A stretch of DNA of 64,000 bases from ZYF759 sp046297455. Its GTDB lineage: Bacteria; Pseudomonadota; Alphaproteobacteria; Rhizobiales; Rhizobiaceae. A program made the translations under genes and the position numbers. The stretch's first letter is position 1. Every line of letters begins with the position of its first letter. Below the pieces are notes generated by a model, which saw nothing but the letters and a program-made list of their open reading frames with translations, searched no databases and had not been told where the DNA came from. Location of the stretch: positions 117,436-181,435 of the forward strand of contig JBKBIT010000004.1 in assembly GCA_046297455.1 (NCBI GenBank), read 5' to 3'. This document shows positions 23,390 to 32,289 of the stretch, one piece after another.

Positions 23390-24600
23390 CTGGCGCACCA
23401 AAAGGACCGCTCGTGGGCATCCGGGCGATAGAGGTCGGGCAGTTGCTGGCTGGCCCCTTTGTGGGAAGCCGATTGGCCGATTTCGGCGCTGAGGTCATCA
23501 AGGTCGAGCCCCCCGTCAAGGGCGATCCGATGCGCGAATGGGGCCACCACCGCCATGAAGGCCACAGCCTGTGGTGGCCGACGCTTGCTCGAAACAAGAA
23601 GTCGGTAACGGCCAACCTTCGCGATCCGCGCGGCCGTGATCTGGTCCGGCGGCTGCTGAAGGATTCCGACGCGATGGTCGAGAACTTCAAGCCCGGCACG
23701 CTGGAGAAATGGGGCATGGGACCAGACGATCTCCATGCGGAAAATCCACGCCTGGTGATCGTGCGTGTGTCCGGCTACGGCCAGACCGGCCCCTATTCCG
23801 ACCGGCCGGGCTTTGCCAGCGTCGGCGAGGCGATGGGCGGTATCCGTCACATCAATGGCTTCCCCGGCCAGGCGCCGCCGCGTTTCGGCATCTCGCTCGG
23901 CGATACGCTGACGGCCATGTTCGCCTTCGAAGGGCTGATGATGGCGCTCTACTGGCGCGACGCCGGGGGCGGGGGCAAAGGGCAGGTGGTGGATGCCTCG
24001 ATCGTGGAAAGCTGCTTTTCCATGCTCGAAAGCACGCTGCCCGAATACGACAAATGCGGCGTGGTCCGTAACCCTTCCGGCACCGGACTGCCCAATGTCG
24101 CGCCCTCCAACATCTACAAGACCAGCGACGGCAGCTGGATGGTGATCGCGGCCAATGTCGATCCGATGTATCGCAGGCTGTGTGCGGCCATGGGCCAGCC
24201 GGAACTGGCGGACGATCCGCGATTCCTGACCCATGTCGCGCGCGGCAACAATGCCGACGAACTCGACGCCATTATCGGCCGATGGACCGAGACCCTGACC
24301 AAGGAAGATCTGGCCAAGACACTGGACGAGCATGGAGTCGTCTGCGGGCCGATCTACACCATCGCGGACATCGCCGCCGACCCGCACTTCCAGGCTCGCG
24401 ACATGATCCTGCGCAAGAGTGACCCGCGCTTCGATGAACTGGCGGTTCCGGGCGTGGCGCCCAAGCTGTCGGCGACGCCAGGGGATGTCGGCTGGCTGGG
24501 AGCAGAAAAGCCGGGCAAGGACAACGAGGCGATTTATGGCGAGCTTCTGGGGATCGGCACCAGCGAGATGAACGCCTTGCAGGACGACGGCGTCATCTGA
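23386..24600 (+). CDS. CaiB/BaiF family (type III) CoA-transferase, second copy
   Basis: A 404-aa family III CoA-transferase. The start LVGIRAIEVGQLLAGPFVGSRL and VIKVEPPVKGDPMREWG are standard, and the catalytic aspartate is expected in GISLGDTLTAMFAFEGLMMAL, corresponding to the GD step of formyl-CoA transferase. It is the last gene of the rightward importer operon and overlaps the hydrolase-fold gene by ATGA. Together with the copy at 5941-7152 it gives the locus two CoA-activating enzymes, which may use different acids or act as donor and acceptor pairs. A strong terminator follows at 24645. Confidence 0.92.
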   Translation: MTGAPKGPLVGIRAIEVGQLLAGPFVGSRLADFGAEVIKVEPPVKGDPMREWGHHRHEGHSLWWPTLARNKKSVTANLRDPRGRDLVRRLLKDSDAMVENFKPGTLEKWGMGPDDLHAENPRLVIVRVSGYGQTGPYSDRPGFASVGEAMGGIRHINGFPGQAPPRFGISLGDTLTAMFAFEGLMMALYWRDAGGGGKGQVVDASIVESCFSMLESTLPEYDKCGVVRNPSGTGLPNVAPSNIYKTSDGSWMVIAANVDPMYRRLCAAMGQPELADDPRFLTHVARGNNADELDAIIGRWTETLTKEDLAKTLDEHGVVCGPIYTIADIAADPHFQARDMILRKSDPRFDELAVPGVAPKLSATPGDVGWLGAEKPGKDNEAIYGELLGIGTSEMNALQDDGVI

Positions 24601-24644
24601 GATCGCCGTCATCCGGGCAAGGGCGTCTCTTGTCCTTGCGGATC

Positions 24645-24684
24645 GGCGGAGCCGCTTTTTGAGGCATGCGGCTCCGCCCTTTTT
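24645..24684 (+). terminator. Rho-independent terminator
   Basis: Perfect 11-bp stem GGCGGAGCCGC / GCGGCTCCGCC with a 12-nt loop, followed by CTTTTT. It ends the rightward importer/CoA-transferase operon 45 bp after the stop codon at 24600. The aldehyde dehydrogenase gene converges from the right 8 bp beyond. Confidence 0.9.
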
Positions 24685-24691
24685 CGAGATG

Positions 24692-26119
24692 TCAGCCGTG
24701 GGCGATCATGACGTGGCGCACGGCTGTGTAGTCCTCCAGTGCATAAAGCGACATGTCCTTGCCGTACCCGGACTGCTTGAGCCCGCCATGGGGCATCTCG
24801 TTGACGAGCATGAAGTGCGTGTTGATCCAGGTGCAGCCATATTGCAGCCGCGCGGCCGTCGCCATGGCCCGAGACACGTCCTTGGTCCAGACGGAAGAAG
24901 CCAGGCCATAGTCGGAATCGTTGGCCCAGGTCACCGCATCGTCGACATCGGAGAAGCGGGTCACGGAGACAACGGGGCCGAACACCTCGCGCCGGACGAT
25001 CTCGTCCTGTTGGAGCGCACCGGCAACCACTGTCGGCTGGTAGTAGAAGCCGTTGCCGTCGCCGGTTGCGCCGCCGGTGGTGATCTCGATGTGTTTCATC
25101 TCCGCCGCGCGCTCGACGAAGCTTGCGACCCGGTCGCGCTGGCGGCGCGAGATCAGCGGCCCGATCTCGTTCTCCGTGTCGTCGTCCAGGCCGAAGCGGA
25201 TGGTCGATACGGCTGAGGTGAGGTCGGCCACCAAGCGCTCATAGATGCGGTCGCTGGCATAGATCCGGCAGGCGGCCGTGCAGTCCTGGCCGGCATTGTA
25301 GTAGCCGAAGGCCCTGAGGCCGCCGACGACCGCATCGAGATCGGCGTCGTCGAACACGATGACGGGTGCCTTGCCGCCAAGTTCCAGATGCGTGCGCTTG
25401 ACTGTTTTCGATGCCGCCTGCAGCACCTTCTTGCCGGTGGCGATGTCGCCGGTGATCGACACCATGTTCACTTTGGGATGGTTGATCAGCGCGTTGCCGA
25501 CCGTCTCGCCGCGCCCGAGCACGATGTTGACCACGCCCTCGGGCAGTGTCTCGGCCAGAATGCGGCCAAGCTTCAGCGCGCTGAGCGGTGTCTGCTCGGA
25601 GGGCTTGAAGATGACCGTGTTGCCACCGGCAATCGCTGGTGCGAGTTTCCAGGCCATCATCATCAGCGGATAGTTCCACGGTGCGATGGACGCCACCACG
25701 CCGATGGGATCGCGGCGGATCATCGAGGTGTGGCCGGCCATGTATTCGCCCGCCACCGATCCCGGCATGGTCCGCACTGCCCCGGCAAAGAAGCGGTAGC
25801 AATCGACGATGGCGGGGATCTCGTCGTTCTTCACCGCATTGATCGGCTTGCCGCAATTGAGGGCCTCGAGCGTGGCAAATGTATCGGCCTCCGCCTCGAT
25901 CCGTTCGGCGATCTTGAGCAGGTAGCCCGCGCGCTCGGCCGGGGTGGTGCGTGACCAGCTCTGGAAGGCTCGTTCGGCAGCGTCGACCGCAGCGTCGATC
26001 TGCGAGGTACTGGCTTCCGGCAGATAGAGGATGGTCTCGCCGGTACGTGGATTGAGAATCGGCTCCTCCTGTTCCGTTCCGGTGTCGAAACGGGCGCCGA
26101 TCAGCATCTGGGTATCCAT
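24692..26119 (-). CDS. NAD-dependent aldehyde dehydrogenase, aminobutyraldehyde/betaine-aldehyde type
   Basis: A 475-aa aldehyde dehydrogenase. The general base lies in THLELGGKAPVIVFDDADL and the catalytic cysteine in YYNAGQDCTAACRIYASDR; IAPWNYPLMMMAWKLAPAIAGGN is the cofactor-binding region. The GQDCTAACR form and the C-terminal MPHGGLKQSGYGKDMS resemble gamma-aminobutyraldehyde dehydrogenases. It is the last gene of a leftward operon with a polyamine-type ABC importer, 20 bp after the permease gene. This context supports oxidation of an omega-aminoaldehyde derived from putrescine or spermidine. No transaminase is in the operon, so that step must be encoded elsewhere. Confidence 0.9.
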   Translation of the reverse strand: MDTQMLIGARFDTGTEQEEPILNPRTGETILYLPEASTSQIDAAVDAAERAFQSWSRTTPAERAGYLLKIAERIEAEADTFATLEALNCGKPINAVKNDEIPAIVDCYRFFAGAVRTMPGSVAGEYMAGHTSMIRRDPIGVVASIAPWNYPLMMMAWKLAPAIAGGNTVIFKPSEQTPLSALKLGRILAETLPEGVVNIVLGRGETVGNALINHPKVNMVSITGDIATGKKVLQAASKTVKRTHLELGGKAPVIVFDDADLDAVVGGLRAFGYYNAGQDCTAACRIYASDRIYERLVADLTSAVSTIRFGLDDDTENEIGPLISRRQRDRVASFVERAAEMKHIEITTGGATGDGNGFYYQPTVVAGALQQDEIVRREVFGPVVSVTRFSDVDDAVTWANDSDYGLASSVWTKDVSRAMATAARLQYGCTWINTHFMLVNEMPHGGLKQSGYGKDMSLYALEDYTAVRHVMIAHG

Positions 26120-26139
26120 GGGTTCGCTCCCTAGTTGGC

Positions 26140-26955
26140 CTATTTTCCGTGACCGGCGATCTGATCTCCGTCGCGGGTCAGGTAATAGGCGATGAGAATG
26201 GGCAGGAAGGTCACGATCACCACGACCATCGCCACCACGTTGGTGACCGGGCGCTGGCGCGGCCTCACAAGTTCCTGAAGCATCCAGATTGGCAGCGTCT
26301 GCTGCTGGCCTGCGGTAAATGTGGTGACGATCACCTCGTCAAAGGACAGGGCGAAGGCCAGCATGCCGCCGGCAAGCAGGGCAGTGCCGAGATTGGGCAG
26401 GATGACATATCGGAAGGTCTGGAATCCGTCGGCGCCGAGATCCATCGAGGCCTCGATCAGCGATCCCGACGTGCGGCGGAAACGCGCGATGGCGTTGTTG
26501 TAGACGACAACCACACAGAACGTGGCGTGGCCGACGACGATCGTCCAGAAGGAGAAGGGTATCTCCGCAAGGCTGAAAGCCGAGCGCAGGGCGATACCGG
26601 TGATGATGCCCGGCAGCGCAATCGGCAGGATGACCAGCAGCGAGACCGTCTCCCGGCCGAAGAAGCGGTAGCCGGCCATTGCCGCCGCACATAGCGTGCC
26701 AAGGATCAGCGCCAGGATCGTCGAGACCGTTGCCACCTGAACGGACAGGCCAAGGGCTGCCCAAACATCGGGCCGGTTCCAGGTCACGGCAAACCATTGC
26801 AGCGTGAACCCCGGCGGAGGCCACTGGTAGCTGCGATCCTCGGTCGTGAAGGCGTAGACGAAGATCAGCAGGATCGGCAGATGGAGGAAGAGGAGGCCTG
26901 CGATGGCGGCAATCTTCAACCCCAGCGGCGCACGCGCGTTCGGATCAGAGCGCAT
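26140..26955 (-). CDS. Spermidine/putrescine-type ABC permease (PotC-like)
   Basis: A 271-aa inner-membrane permease with about six hydrophobic helices, beginning LGLKIAAIAGLLFLHLPILLIFVYAF. The EAA-type cytoplasmic loop is EASMDLGADGFQTFRYVILPNLG. The start at 26955 has GGAG 7 nt upstream and overlaps the 3' end of the PotB-like gene by 11 bp. It forms the membrane channel with the PotB-like protein and would be energised by the PotA-like ATPase. Confidence 0.92.
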   Translation of the reverse strand: MRSDPNARAPLGLKIAAIAGLLFLHLPILLIFVYAFTTEDRSYQWPPPGFTLQWFAVTWNRPDVWAALGLSVQVATVSTILALILGTLCAAAMAGYRFFGRETVSLLVILPIALPGIITGIALRSAFSLAEIPFSFWTIVVGHATFCVVVVYNNAIARFRRTSGSLIEASMDLGADGFQTFRYVILPNLGTALLAGGMLAFALSFDEVIVTTFTAGQQQTLPIWMLQELVRPRQRPVTNVVAMVVVIVTFLPILIAYYLTRDGDQIAGHGK

Positions 26956-27898
26956 CGAAAGCTCCCTTGCGCTTGGCCATCCAGAGATAGAGCCCCATGA
27001 CGATGATCGGCACCACGGTGAAGGCAGCCGCGAGAGGGATGTTCCCGGCTGTGCCCTGAAGTTGGTAGACGGCCTGACCAATGAAACGGCGTGACGTCCC
27101 CACGATCTGGGGAATGATGTAGTCCCCCATCGTCAGCGAGAAGGTGAAGATCGATCCTGCCACCACGCCCGGCAGAGCCAAGGGCAATATCACGGTGAAG
27201 AAGGTCTGCCGGGGCGAGGCACCGAGATCCGACGATGCCTCCAACAGGTTGTTGGGCACGCGTTCCAGCGAAGCCTGAATCGGCAGGATCATGAACGGTA
27301 GCCAGACATACAGGAAAACGATGAAGGTCCCGGTATGGCTGACAGACAGCGAGTTGCCGCCAACGATCGGAAGCGCCAGCCAGGCCTCGATAAGCCACAT
27401 CATGTGGATGCTCTCGAAGAACCAGGTCAGGATTCCCTCCTTCGCCAGCACCAGCTTCCAGGCATAGACCTTGACCAGATAGCTCGACCACATGGGCAGC
27501 ATGACGCCCAGGTAGAAGAGTGCCTTCCACTTGCCGCGCGCATAACGCGCTGCGAAATACGCAATCGGGAACGCCACGATGGCCGCGCCCACCGTCACAC
27601 AGGCTGCCATGGTGATGGTGCGCACGATGATGTCGAAATTGGCCGGCTGCAGCAGTTCTCGATAGGTCTTGAGGGTGAATTCGCGGTTGATCAGACCGGA
27701 GAATTCGTCGATCGAGAAAAAGCTCTGCATCAGCAGCGCGAAAAGCGAGCCGAGATAGATGATGCCCAGCCACAGCAATGGCGGCGTCAGCATCAGGAAC
27801 AGGAGAAGGCGGGGGTTGCGCCAGAAGATGTCTGACAGCCACCCGAGCGGCGACAGGCGCCGTCTGTCGATTGCCGGGGCGTGGCTTGCGACCGTCAT
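26945..27898 (-). CDS. Spermidine/putrescine-type ABC permease (PotB-like)
   Basis: A 317-aa permease. It has a cytoplasmic N-terminus followed by LLLFLMLTPPLLWLGIIYLGSLFALLMQ, and the EAA loop EASSDLGASPRQTFFTVILPLALPG. Start and stop overlap the neighbouring ATPase and PotC-like genes (4 bp and 11 bp), so all importer genes except the binding protein are translationally coupled. The role is import of a polyamine or similar cation with the PotC-like partner. Confidence 0.92.
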   Translation of the reverse strand: MTVASHAPAIDRRRLSPLGWLSDIFWRNPRLLLFLMLTPPLLWLGIIYLGSLFALLMQSFFSIDEFSGLINREFTLKTYRELLQPANFDIIVRTITMAACVTVGAAIVAFPIAYFAARYARGKWKALFYLGVMLPMWSSYLVKVYAWKLVLAKEGILTWFFESIHMMWLIEAWLALPIVGGNSLSVSHTGTFIVFLYVWLPFMILPIQASLERVPNNLLEASSDLGASPRQTFFTVILPLALPGVVAGSIFTFSLTMGDYIIPQIVGTSRRFIGQAVYQLQGTAGNIPLAAAFTVVPIIVMGLYLWMAKRKGAFDAL

Positions 27899-28914
27899 GT
27901 GGCGTCATCCATGAGGTGCAGATCCTCCGGCAGGAAGGAGAAAGCCACCTGCTCACCGTCCGAAGGCACCGTCTGGCCAGCCGGGACAATGGCATTGAGA
28001 CGCTGCCCATCGACTTCAAACGCTATCCGCGTCGATGCGCCCATGAAGTTGCGTGACAGGACACGCCCCAGCACCGCGCCCTCCGCCGTCGAGCCGAGCC
28101 GAATCTTCTCCGGCCTGAGGCTTGCCCATCGGAATTGGCCAGCGTGCGCCTTTACAAAGTCGGGCGGCAGGACGTTGGATGAGCCGACGAAATCGGCGAC
28201 GAAGCGGTTGCTTGGGCGCTGGTAGATTTCTTCGGGTGTGCCGACCTGCATGACCCTGCCGTCGCTGAAGACGGCGATGCGGTCGGCCATCGACAGCGCC
28301 TCGCTCTGGTCATGGGTCACGAACACAAAGGTGATGCCGAGCGACTTCTGCAGGGTCTTCAGTTCTTCCTGCATCTGTTCGCGCAGTTTGAGGTCAAGCG
28401 CGCCGAGGGGCTCGTCGAGCAGCAGGACTCTTGGCTTGTTGACCAATGCCCTGGCGAGAGCGACGCGCTGGCGCTGGCCGCCCGAAAGTTGGCCCGGTCG
28501 CCGTTCGCCGTATTCGGGCAGTTGAACGAGTTCGAGTGCGCGCTGCGCTTCGGCATAGCGCGCCGTCTTGCCCACGCCACGAACCATCAAAGCATAGGCG
28601 ACATTGTCGATCACGTTGAGATGCGGAAACAGCGCATAGTCCTGGAAGACGGTGTTGACGTTGCGCCGGTAGGGCGGCACCCCTTCCGCGGTCTCTCCGA
28701 ATATCTCGATATGGCCCGATGTCGGCTGATCGAATCCGGCAATCAGGCGCAGGCTCGTCGTCTTGCCCGAGCCCGAAGGACCCAGCATGGCAAAGAACTC
28801 GCCGCTCTGTACTTCCAGGTCGACGTCATCGACCGCCTTCACACTCCCGTAATGTCGGGAGACTTTCTGAAAGGACACAGCTGTGGTCGTGCCGCTGTCG
28901 GTTCGGTCGAGCAT
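27895..28914 (-). CDS. Spermidine/putrescine-type ABC transporter ATPase (PotA-like)
   Basis: A 339-aa ATPase. It shows Walker A GPSGSGKTTSLRLIAGF, Q-loop NTVFQDYALFPHL, signature RPGQLSGGQRQRVALARAL and Walker B VLLLDEPLGALDLKLREQ, then a C-terminal TOBE domain (RWASLRPEKIRLGS) that serves substrate regulation in PotA and MalK proteins. It is the second gene of the operon after the binding protein, separated from it by a 118-bp gap with a strong hairpin, and overlaps the PotB-like gene by 4 bp. Confidence 0.93.
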   Translation of the reverse strand: MLDRTDSGTTTAVSFQKVSRHYGSVKAVDDVDLEVQSGEFFAMLGPSGSGKTTSLRLIAGFDQPTSGHIEIFGETAEGVPPYRRNVNTVFQDYALFPHLNVIDNVAYALMVRGVGKTARYAEAQRALELVQLPEYGERRPGQLSGGQRQRVALARALVNKPRVLLLDEPLGALDLKLREQMQEELKTLQKSLGITFVFVTHDQSEALSMADRIAVFSDGRVMQVGTPEEIYQRPSNRFVADFVGSSNVLPPDFVKAHAGQFRWASLRPEKIRLGSTAEGAVLGRVLSRNFMGASTRIAFEVDGQRLNAIVPAGQTVPSDGEQVAFSFLPEDLHLMDDAT

Positions 28915-28963
28915 GGAAAACCTATGACCCTGTCCTGGCAGACGGATTTTGAAAGATGGGGCG

Positions 28964-28987
28964 GGGAGGAAGGTCGCCCTTCCTCCC
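28964..28987 (-). terminator. Intra-operon hairpin between binding protein and ATPase genes
   Basis: A 10-bp perfect stem GGGAGGAAGG / CCTTCCTCCC with a 4-nt loop lies in the gap after the binding protein gene (stop 29033, leftward). There is no clean T-run, so it is more likely an mRNA-stabilising or attenuating hairpin than a full terminator. Such elements commonly raise binding-protein levels above those of the membrane components. Confidence 0.6.
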
Positions 28988-29032
28988 TCTTGCCATTGGG
29001 CGGCAGCGCCCCTTTCGGGCGCCGAAGCGGCC

Positions 29033-30193
29033 TCAGCGGCCGCCGATCACGCCGATATAATCCGACACCCAACGATAGTAGGGAACGCACTCATCCTGGC
29101 TGGCGCAGTTCGTGACTGGCGTCGTCCAGAAGCGAACCTTCTCGAAATCGTCGAGGCCGTTCCTGGTGCAGCCTTCCGCCGTCTGCATGCCGCGCCCGTC
29201 GGTGCAGGCAGCAAGGACCGGCGGATTGGCGCCGAACCACACCGAAAGGTCGCTTGGCAGGTTGGAGGACAGCGTGTGCTCCATCCACAGATAGGCGCAG
29301 TTCGGATTGGCTGCGTCGACATGCATCATCGTCGTGTCTGCCCAGCCCGTCACACCCTCTTGGGGGATCACGGACGCGATCGGCGCATCCTGCGACTGGA
29401 GCAGGTTGACCTGGAATGGCCAGGAGCCGGACGCGACCACGCCCTCGTTCTTGAAGTCGTCGATCTGGATGAAGGCGTCGTGCCAGTAGCGGCCGACCAG
29501 CGTGCGCTGCACGCGCAGAAGGTCGAGAGCCGCAGCATATTGATCGGCATTGAGCTCATAGGGGCTCTGGATGCCGAGTTCAGGTTGATGATGCATCAGG
29601 TAGAGAGCAGCATCCGCAATGTGGATCGGCCCGTCATAGGCCTGCACGCGGCCGCGGTTGGACTGGCCGTCGGGCAGCGTCATCTCCTCGAAGACAACGT
29701 TCCACGAAGTCGGCGCCTCGGGGAAGACCTCAGTATTGTACATGAGAACGTTCGGGCCCCACATGTAGGGCGTGCCATAGTGAACGCCGTCCACCGTGTG
29801 CCACGGCGCGCTTTCAAGCCGGGGGTCCAGATCCTTCCAGGACGGGATCAGATCCGGGTTGATCGGCTGGACCCGCTTGCCGGCAACCAGGCGCAGAGAG
29901 GCGTCGCCGGATGCCGTCACCAGATCGAAGCCGCCCTCGTTCATAAGGGCGACCATTTCGTCCGAGGTGTTGGCCGTCTTGACGTTGACCCGGCAGCCGG
30001 TCTTCTCCTCGAAGCCGGTGACCCAGTCGAACTCCTTCATGGTGTCGCCGCGCTCGATATAGCCCGGCCAGGCGACGATATTGACCTGACCTTCTGGCGT
30101 TCCAAGTTCAGTGAGCATTCCGGCGGCCAATGCCTGGGTCGAAAACCCGATGGCAACGGTGAGGGCGGTGCAGGATTTCAAAAAGGCTTTCAT
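29033..30193 (-). CDS. Spermidine/putrescine-type periplasmic binding protein (PotD-like)
   Basis: A 386-aa solute-binding protein of the PotD/PotF class. The signal peptide is MKAFLKSCTALTVAIGFSTQ to ALAAG, followed by VNIVAWPGYIERGDTM, the common start of polyamine binders, and later TPYMWGPNVLMYNTEVFPEAP. The start at 30193 is supported by GGGAG 8 nt upstream; an ATG 57 nt earlier would add an unlikely leader. Polyamine import is probable given the aldehyde dehydrogenase in the operon, but opines and related compounds also use this family. Confidence 0.9.
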   Translation of the reverse strand: MKAFLKSCTALTVAIGFSTQALAAGMLTELGTPEGQVNIVAWPGYIERGDTMKEFDWVTGFEEKTGCRVNVKTANTSDEMVALMNEGGFDLVTASGDASLRLVAGKRVQPINPDLIPSWKDLDPRLESAPWHTVDGVHYGTPYMWGPNVLMYNTEVFPEAPTSWNVVFEEMTLPDGQSNRGRVQAYDGPIHIADAALYLMHHQPELGIQSPYELNADQYAAALDLLRVQRTLVGRYWHDAFIQIDDFKNEGVVASGSWPFQVNLLQSQDAPIASVIPQEGVTGWADTTMMHVDAANPNCAYLWMEHTLSSNLPSDLSVWFGANPPVLAACTDGRGMQTAEGCTRNGLDDFEKVRFWTTPVTNCASQDECVPYYRWVSDYIGVIGGR

Positions 30194-30321
30194 CTTCGTG
30201 TCTCCCATTTCGAGGCAACCGCTCTTGGTGGCGGTCAAGATGCTCTCCACGGAGAAACTGATCGCGAAATTCGGCTTTCACAATTTCATTTATCAGATCA
30301 ATGATATCGGAAATGCCGAAT
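30194..30321 (-). promoter_or_regulatory. Control region of the polyamine importer operon
   Basis: AT-richer 128-bp gap between the LysR gene and the binding protein gene. It holds an 8-bp inverted repeat AATTCGGC (30268-30275) / GCCGAATT (30315-30322) around the AT-rich stretch CACAATTTCATTTATCAGAT. This is a plausible promoter and LysR operator for the leftward importer operon. Individual -35 and -10 boxes were not assigned. Confidence 0.45.
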
Positions 30322-31233
30322 TCATGTCCGCTGGCGGAGAAGCCGCTGTCCCTGGGCGATGCCGACAAAGTCCCTCGCAGCGGCCGGAAGGCTGGAACCA
30401 CGCCGCCACACCATGCCCACCTGGACCACTGGTAGGGCGCCGGCTACATCGCGTGACTCGATACGGTCGCCTTCCAGCGACCACGGACGGTAGACGAGGT
30501 CCGGCAGCAGCGCGACGCCTGCGCCGGTGGCCACGAGGCTGCGGACGGCCTCCACCGATCGCGTTCGAAAGGCGACCTGCGGGCGGGCGCCGATCGCGCC
30601 CAACAGCTTGCCAGTATTTTCTTCGATCTCGTCGACGGTCAGCATGATGAGCGGTTCTTCGACAATGTCGGTCATGTTGATGATGTCGGCGCCGGCGAGC
30701 CGGTGGCCAAGTGGCAACCAGAGCCGATAGGGCGACACTTCCAGGATTTCGGATTGCAGGGCCATCCGGTCCCGGAGGTTGGAAATCACCATCACCGCAA
30801 CGTCCAGCTCGCCGCCCACGAGCAGGTGTTCGAGATAGTCGCCATTGTCCTCGATTGCGGTGACCTGGATCGCGGGGAAAGCCCGTCGGTAGCGGGAAAG
30901 CAGATCCGACAGCACGTAGCCCGCGACAAGCGCCGTTACCCCGAGATTGAGCGTGCCTCGGGCTGCTTCCGGCTGTTCGGAGAAGGTCCGCCTTGCGTCG
31001 GATACATCGGCGAGGATCTTCGTGGCGTGGCGCAGGAACTGGTGCCCGCGATGCGTCACGTTGAGGCCTCGCGAATGCCGTTCAAACAGGGCTACGCCAA
31101 GATCAGCCTCGAGCTCCTTGATCGCCTCGGTGACGGCGGACTGGGAGATCGACAGGCGCTGGGCCGCGCGCGACACCGAGCCCTGCTCGGCCACGGCGAC
31201 GAAATACTGAAGTTGGCGCAGCGTGAAGGCCAT
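30322..31233 (-). CDS. LysR-family transcriptional regulator
   Basis: A 303-aa LysR regulator. The N-terminal HTH is LRQLQYFVAVAEQGSVSRAA with recognition helix ISQSAVTEAIKELEADLG, followed by the co-inducer domain (LNLGVTALVAGYVLSDLLSRY). Translation probably begins at ATG 31233; a TTG 21 nt upstream lacks support. It precedes the polyamine importer operon in the same direction, a less common layout than divergence. It probably regulates that operon, though the BASS/FadD pair to its right is an alternative target. Confidence 0.9.
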   Translation of the reverse strand: MAFTLRQLQYFVAVAEQGSVSRAAQRLSISQSAVTEAIKELEADLGVALFERHSRGLNVTHRGHQFLRHATKILADVSDARRTFSEQPEAARGTLNLGVTALVAGYVLSDLLSRYRRAFPAIQVTAIEDNGDYLEHLLVGGELDVAVMVISNLRDRMALQSEILEVSPYRLWLPLGHRLAGADIINMTDIVEEPLIMLTVDEIEENTGKLLGAIGARPQVAFRTRSVEAVRSLVATGAGVALLPDLVYRPWSLEGDRIESRDVAGALPVVQVGMVWRRGSSLPAAARDFVGIAQGQRLLRQRT

Positions 31234-31382
31234 GATGGAGGACGTGGTGGGCAAGAGTTGCGACGGCGACCTGCCGACGCACCATCATTCATCGCTGCGC
31301 CTGCCAACGCAATCGCCTTTCGCCTGCATCACACGCAATGGCCCGGCCGATGACCGGCGTCGTTACCTGCGGGTTGCTCCGG

Positions 31383-32285
31383 TCATGCCGGCTGAACCTT
31401 GGCGGCGTCGCGGGCCAGCGCCTCGCGCGTCGCGTTGCGCCGGTACCAGAGCGTGATGGCCGTCGAGGTGAGCACGATGAAGAGCGAGTAGAGGACCGGG
31501 ATCAAGAGCACTTCCTGCTGCATAGCGCCGGCAAAGGTCAGGGTGATGACCAGCACCGCGAGCGGCCCGTTCTGGATACCCGTCTCCAGGCTGATGGTGC
31601 GGGCGCGATTGGTGTCCTGCCCCAGCCCGCGCGCGACCCAGTAGCCGAACAGCATGCCGATCAGCCCGATCCCGATCGTGGCGAAATAGACGAAGAAGGG
31701 CGTGTCCAGCAGCATCTGATAATTGCGTGGAACCCAGGTCAGGATCAGGAAGAGGATGACGACGACGCCCATCATCGAGCCGATCAGCTCGACAGTGGCG
31801 CCGATATTGGGGTTCACCTTGCGCAGGATCATGCCGAGCACGGTTGGCACCAGCAGCACGACAAGGATCTGGGCCACATTGCCGGGTGGGATCACATATT
31901 CGCCGCCAACGCCCGCCAATCCGCCATAGAAGGACAGTAAAAGCGGCACCATGAACACCGCCACCAGCGTCGATACGGTTGTCATCATGATCGACAGCGC
32001 CAGTATGGCCTTGCTGAAATAGGTGAAGATGTTGGACGTAGTGCCGCCGGGCATGCAGGCGATCAGGATAAGCCCCACGGCGAGCGCGGGCGGCAGATCG
32101 AGAAGGACCGCCAGCGTGTAGCCGAGGAAGGGCATCACCGCGAATTGCGACAGAAGCCCGACAAGAACGCCCTTGGGCTTTCGGAAGGCCAGCAGGAAGT
32201 CGCGTGGCGTCATGCTGGCGCCCATGCCCAGCATGATGACCATCATCATGATGCCAAGAAGGGTGGTCTCGAGTTCCGTTACCAT
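31383..32285 (-). CDS. BASS-family (bile acid:sodium symporter-like) transporter
   Basis: A 300-aa polytopic membrane protein with about nine hydrophobic segments. LLGIMMMVIMLGMGASMTPRDFLLAF and LAVGLILIACMPGGTTSNIFTYFSKA are diagnostic: the CMPGG-TTSN block carries the sodium-site residues of the ASBT/BASS family. Family members import organic acids such as bile acids, pyruvate, 2-keto acids or pantoate with sodium. It follows the FadD-type ligase gene by only 4 bp, so uptake of an organic or fatty acid and its CoA activation appear linked. Confidence 0.9.
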   Translation of the reverse strand: MVTELETTLLGIMMMVIMLGMGASMTPRDFLLAFRKPKGVLVGLLSQFAVMPFLGYTLAVLLDLPPALAVGLILIACMPGGTTSNIFTYFSKAILALSIMMTTVSTLVAVFMVPLLLSFYGGLAGVGGEYVIPPGNVAQILVVLLVPTVLGMILRKVNPNIGATVELIGSMMGVVVILFLILTWVPRNYQMLLDTPFFVYFATIGIGLIGMLFGYWVARGLGQDTNRARTISLETGIQNGPLAVLVITLTFAGAMQQEVLLIPVLYSLFIVLTSTAITLWYRRNATREALARDAAKVQPA

Positions 32286-32289
32286 CGCC

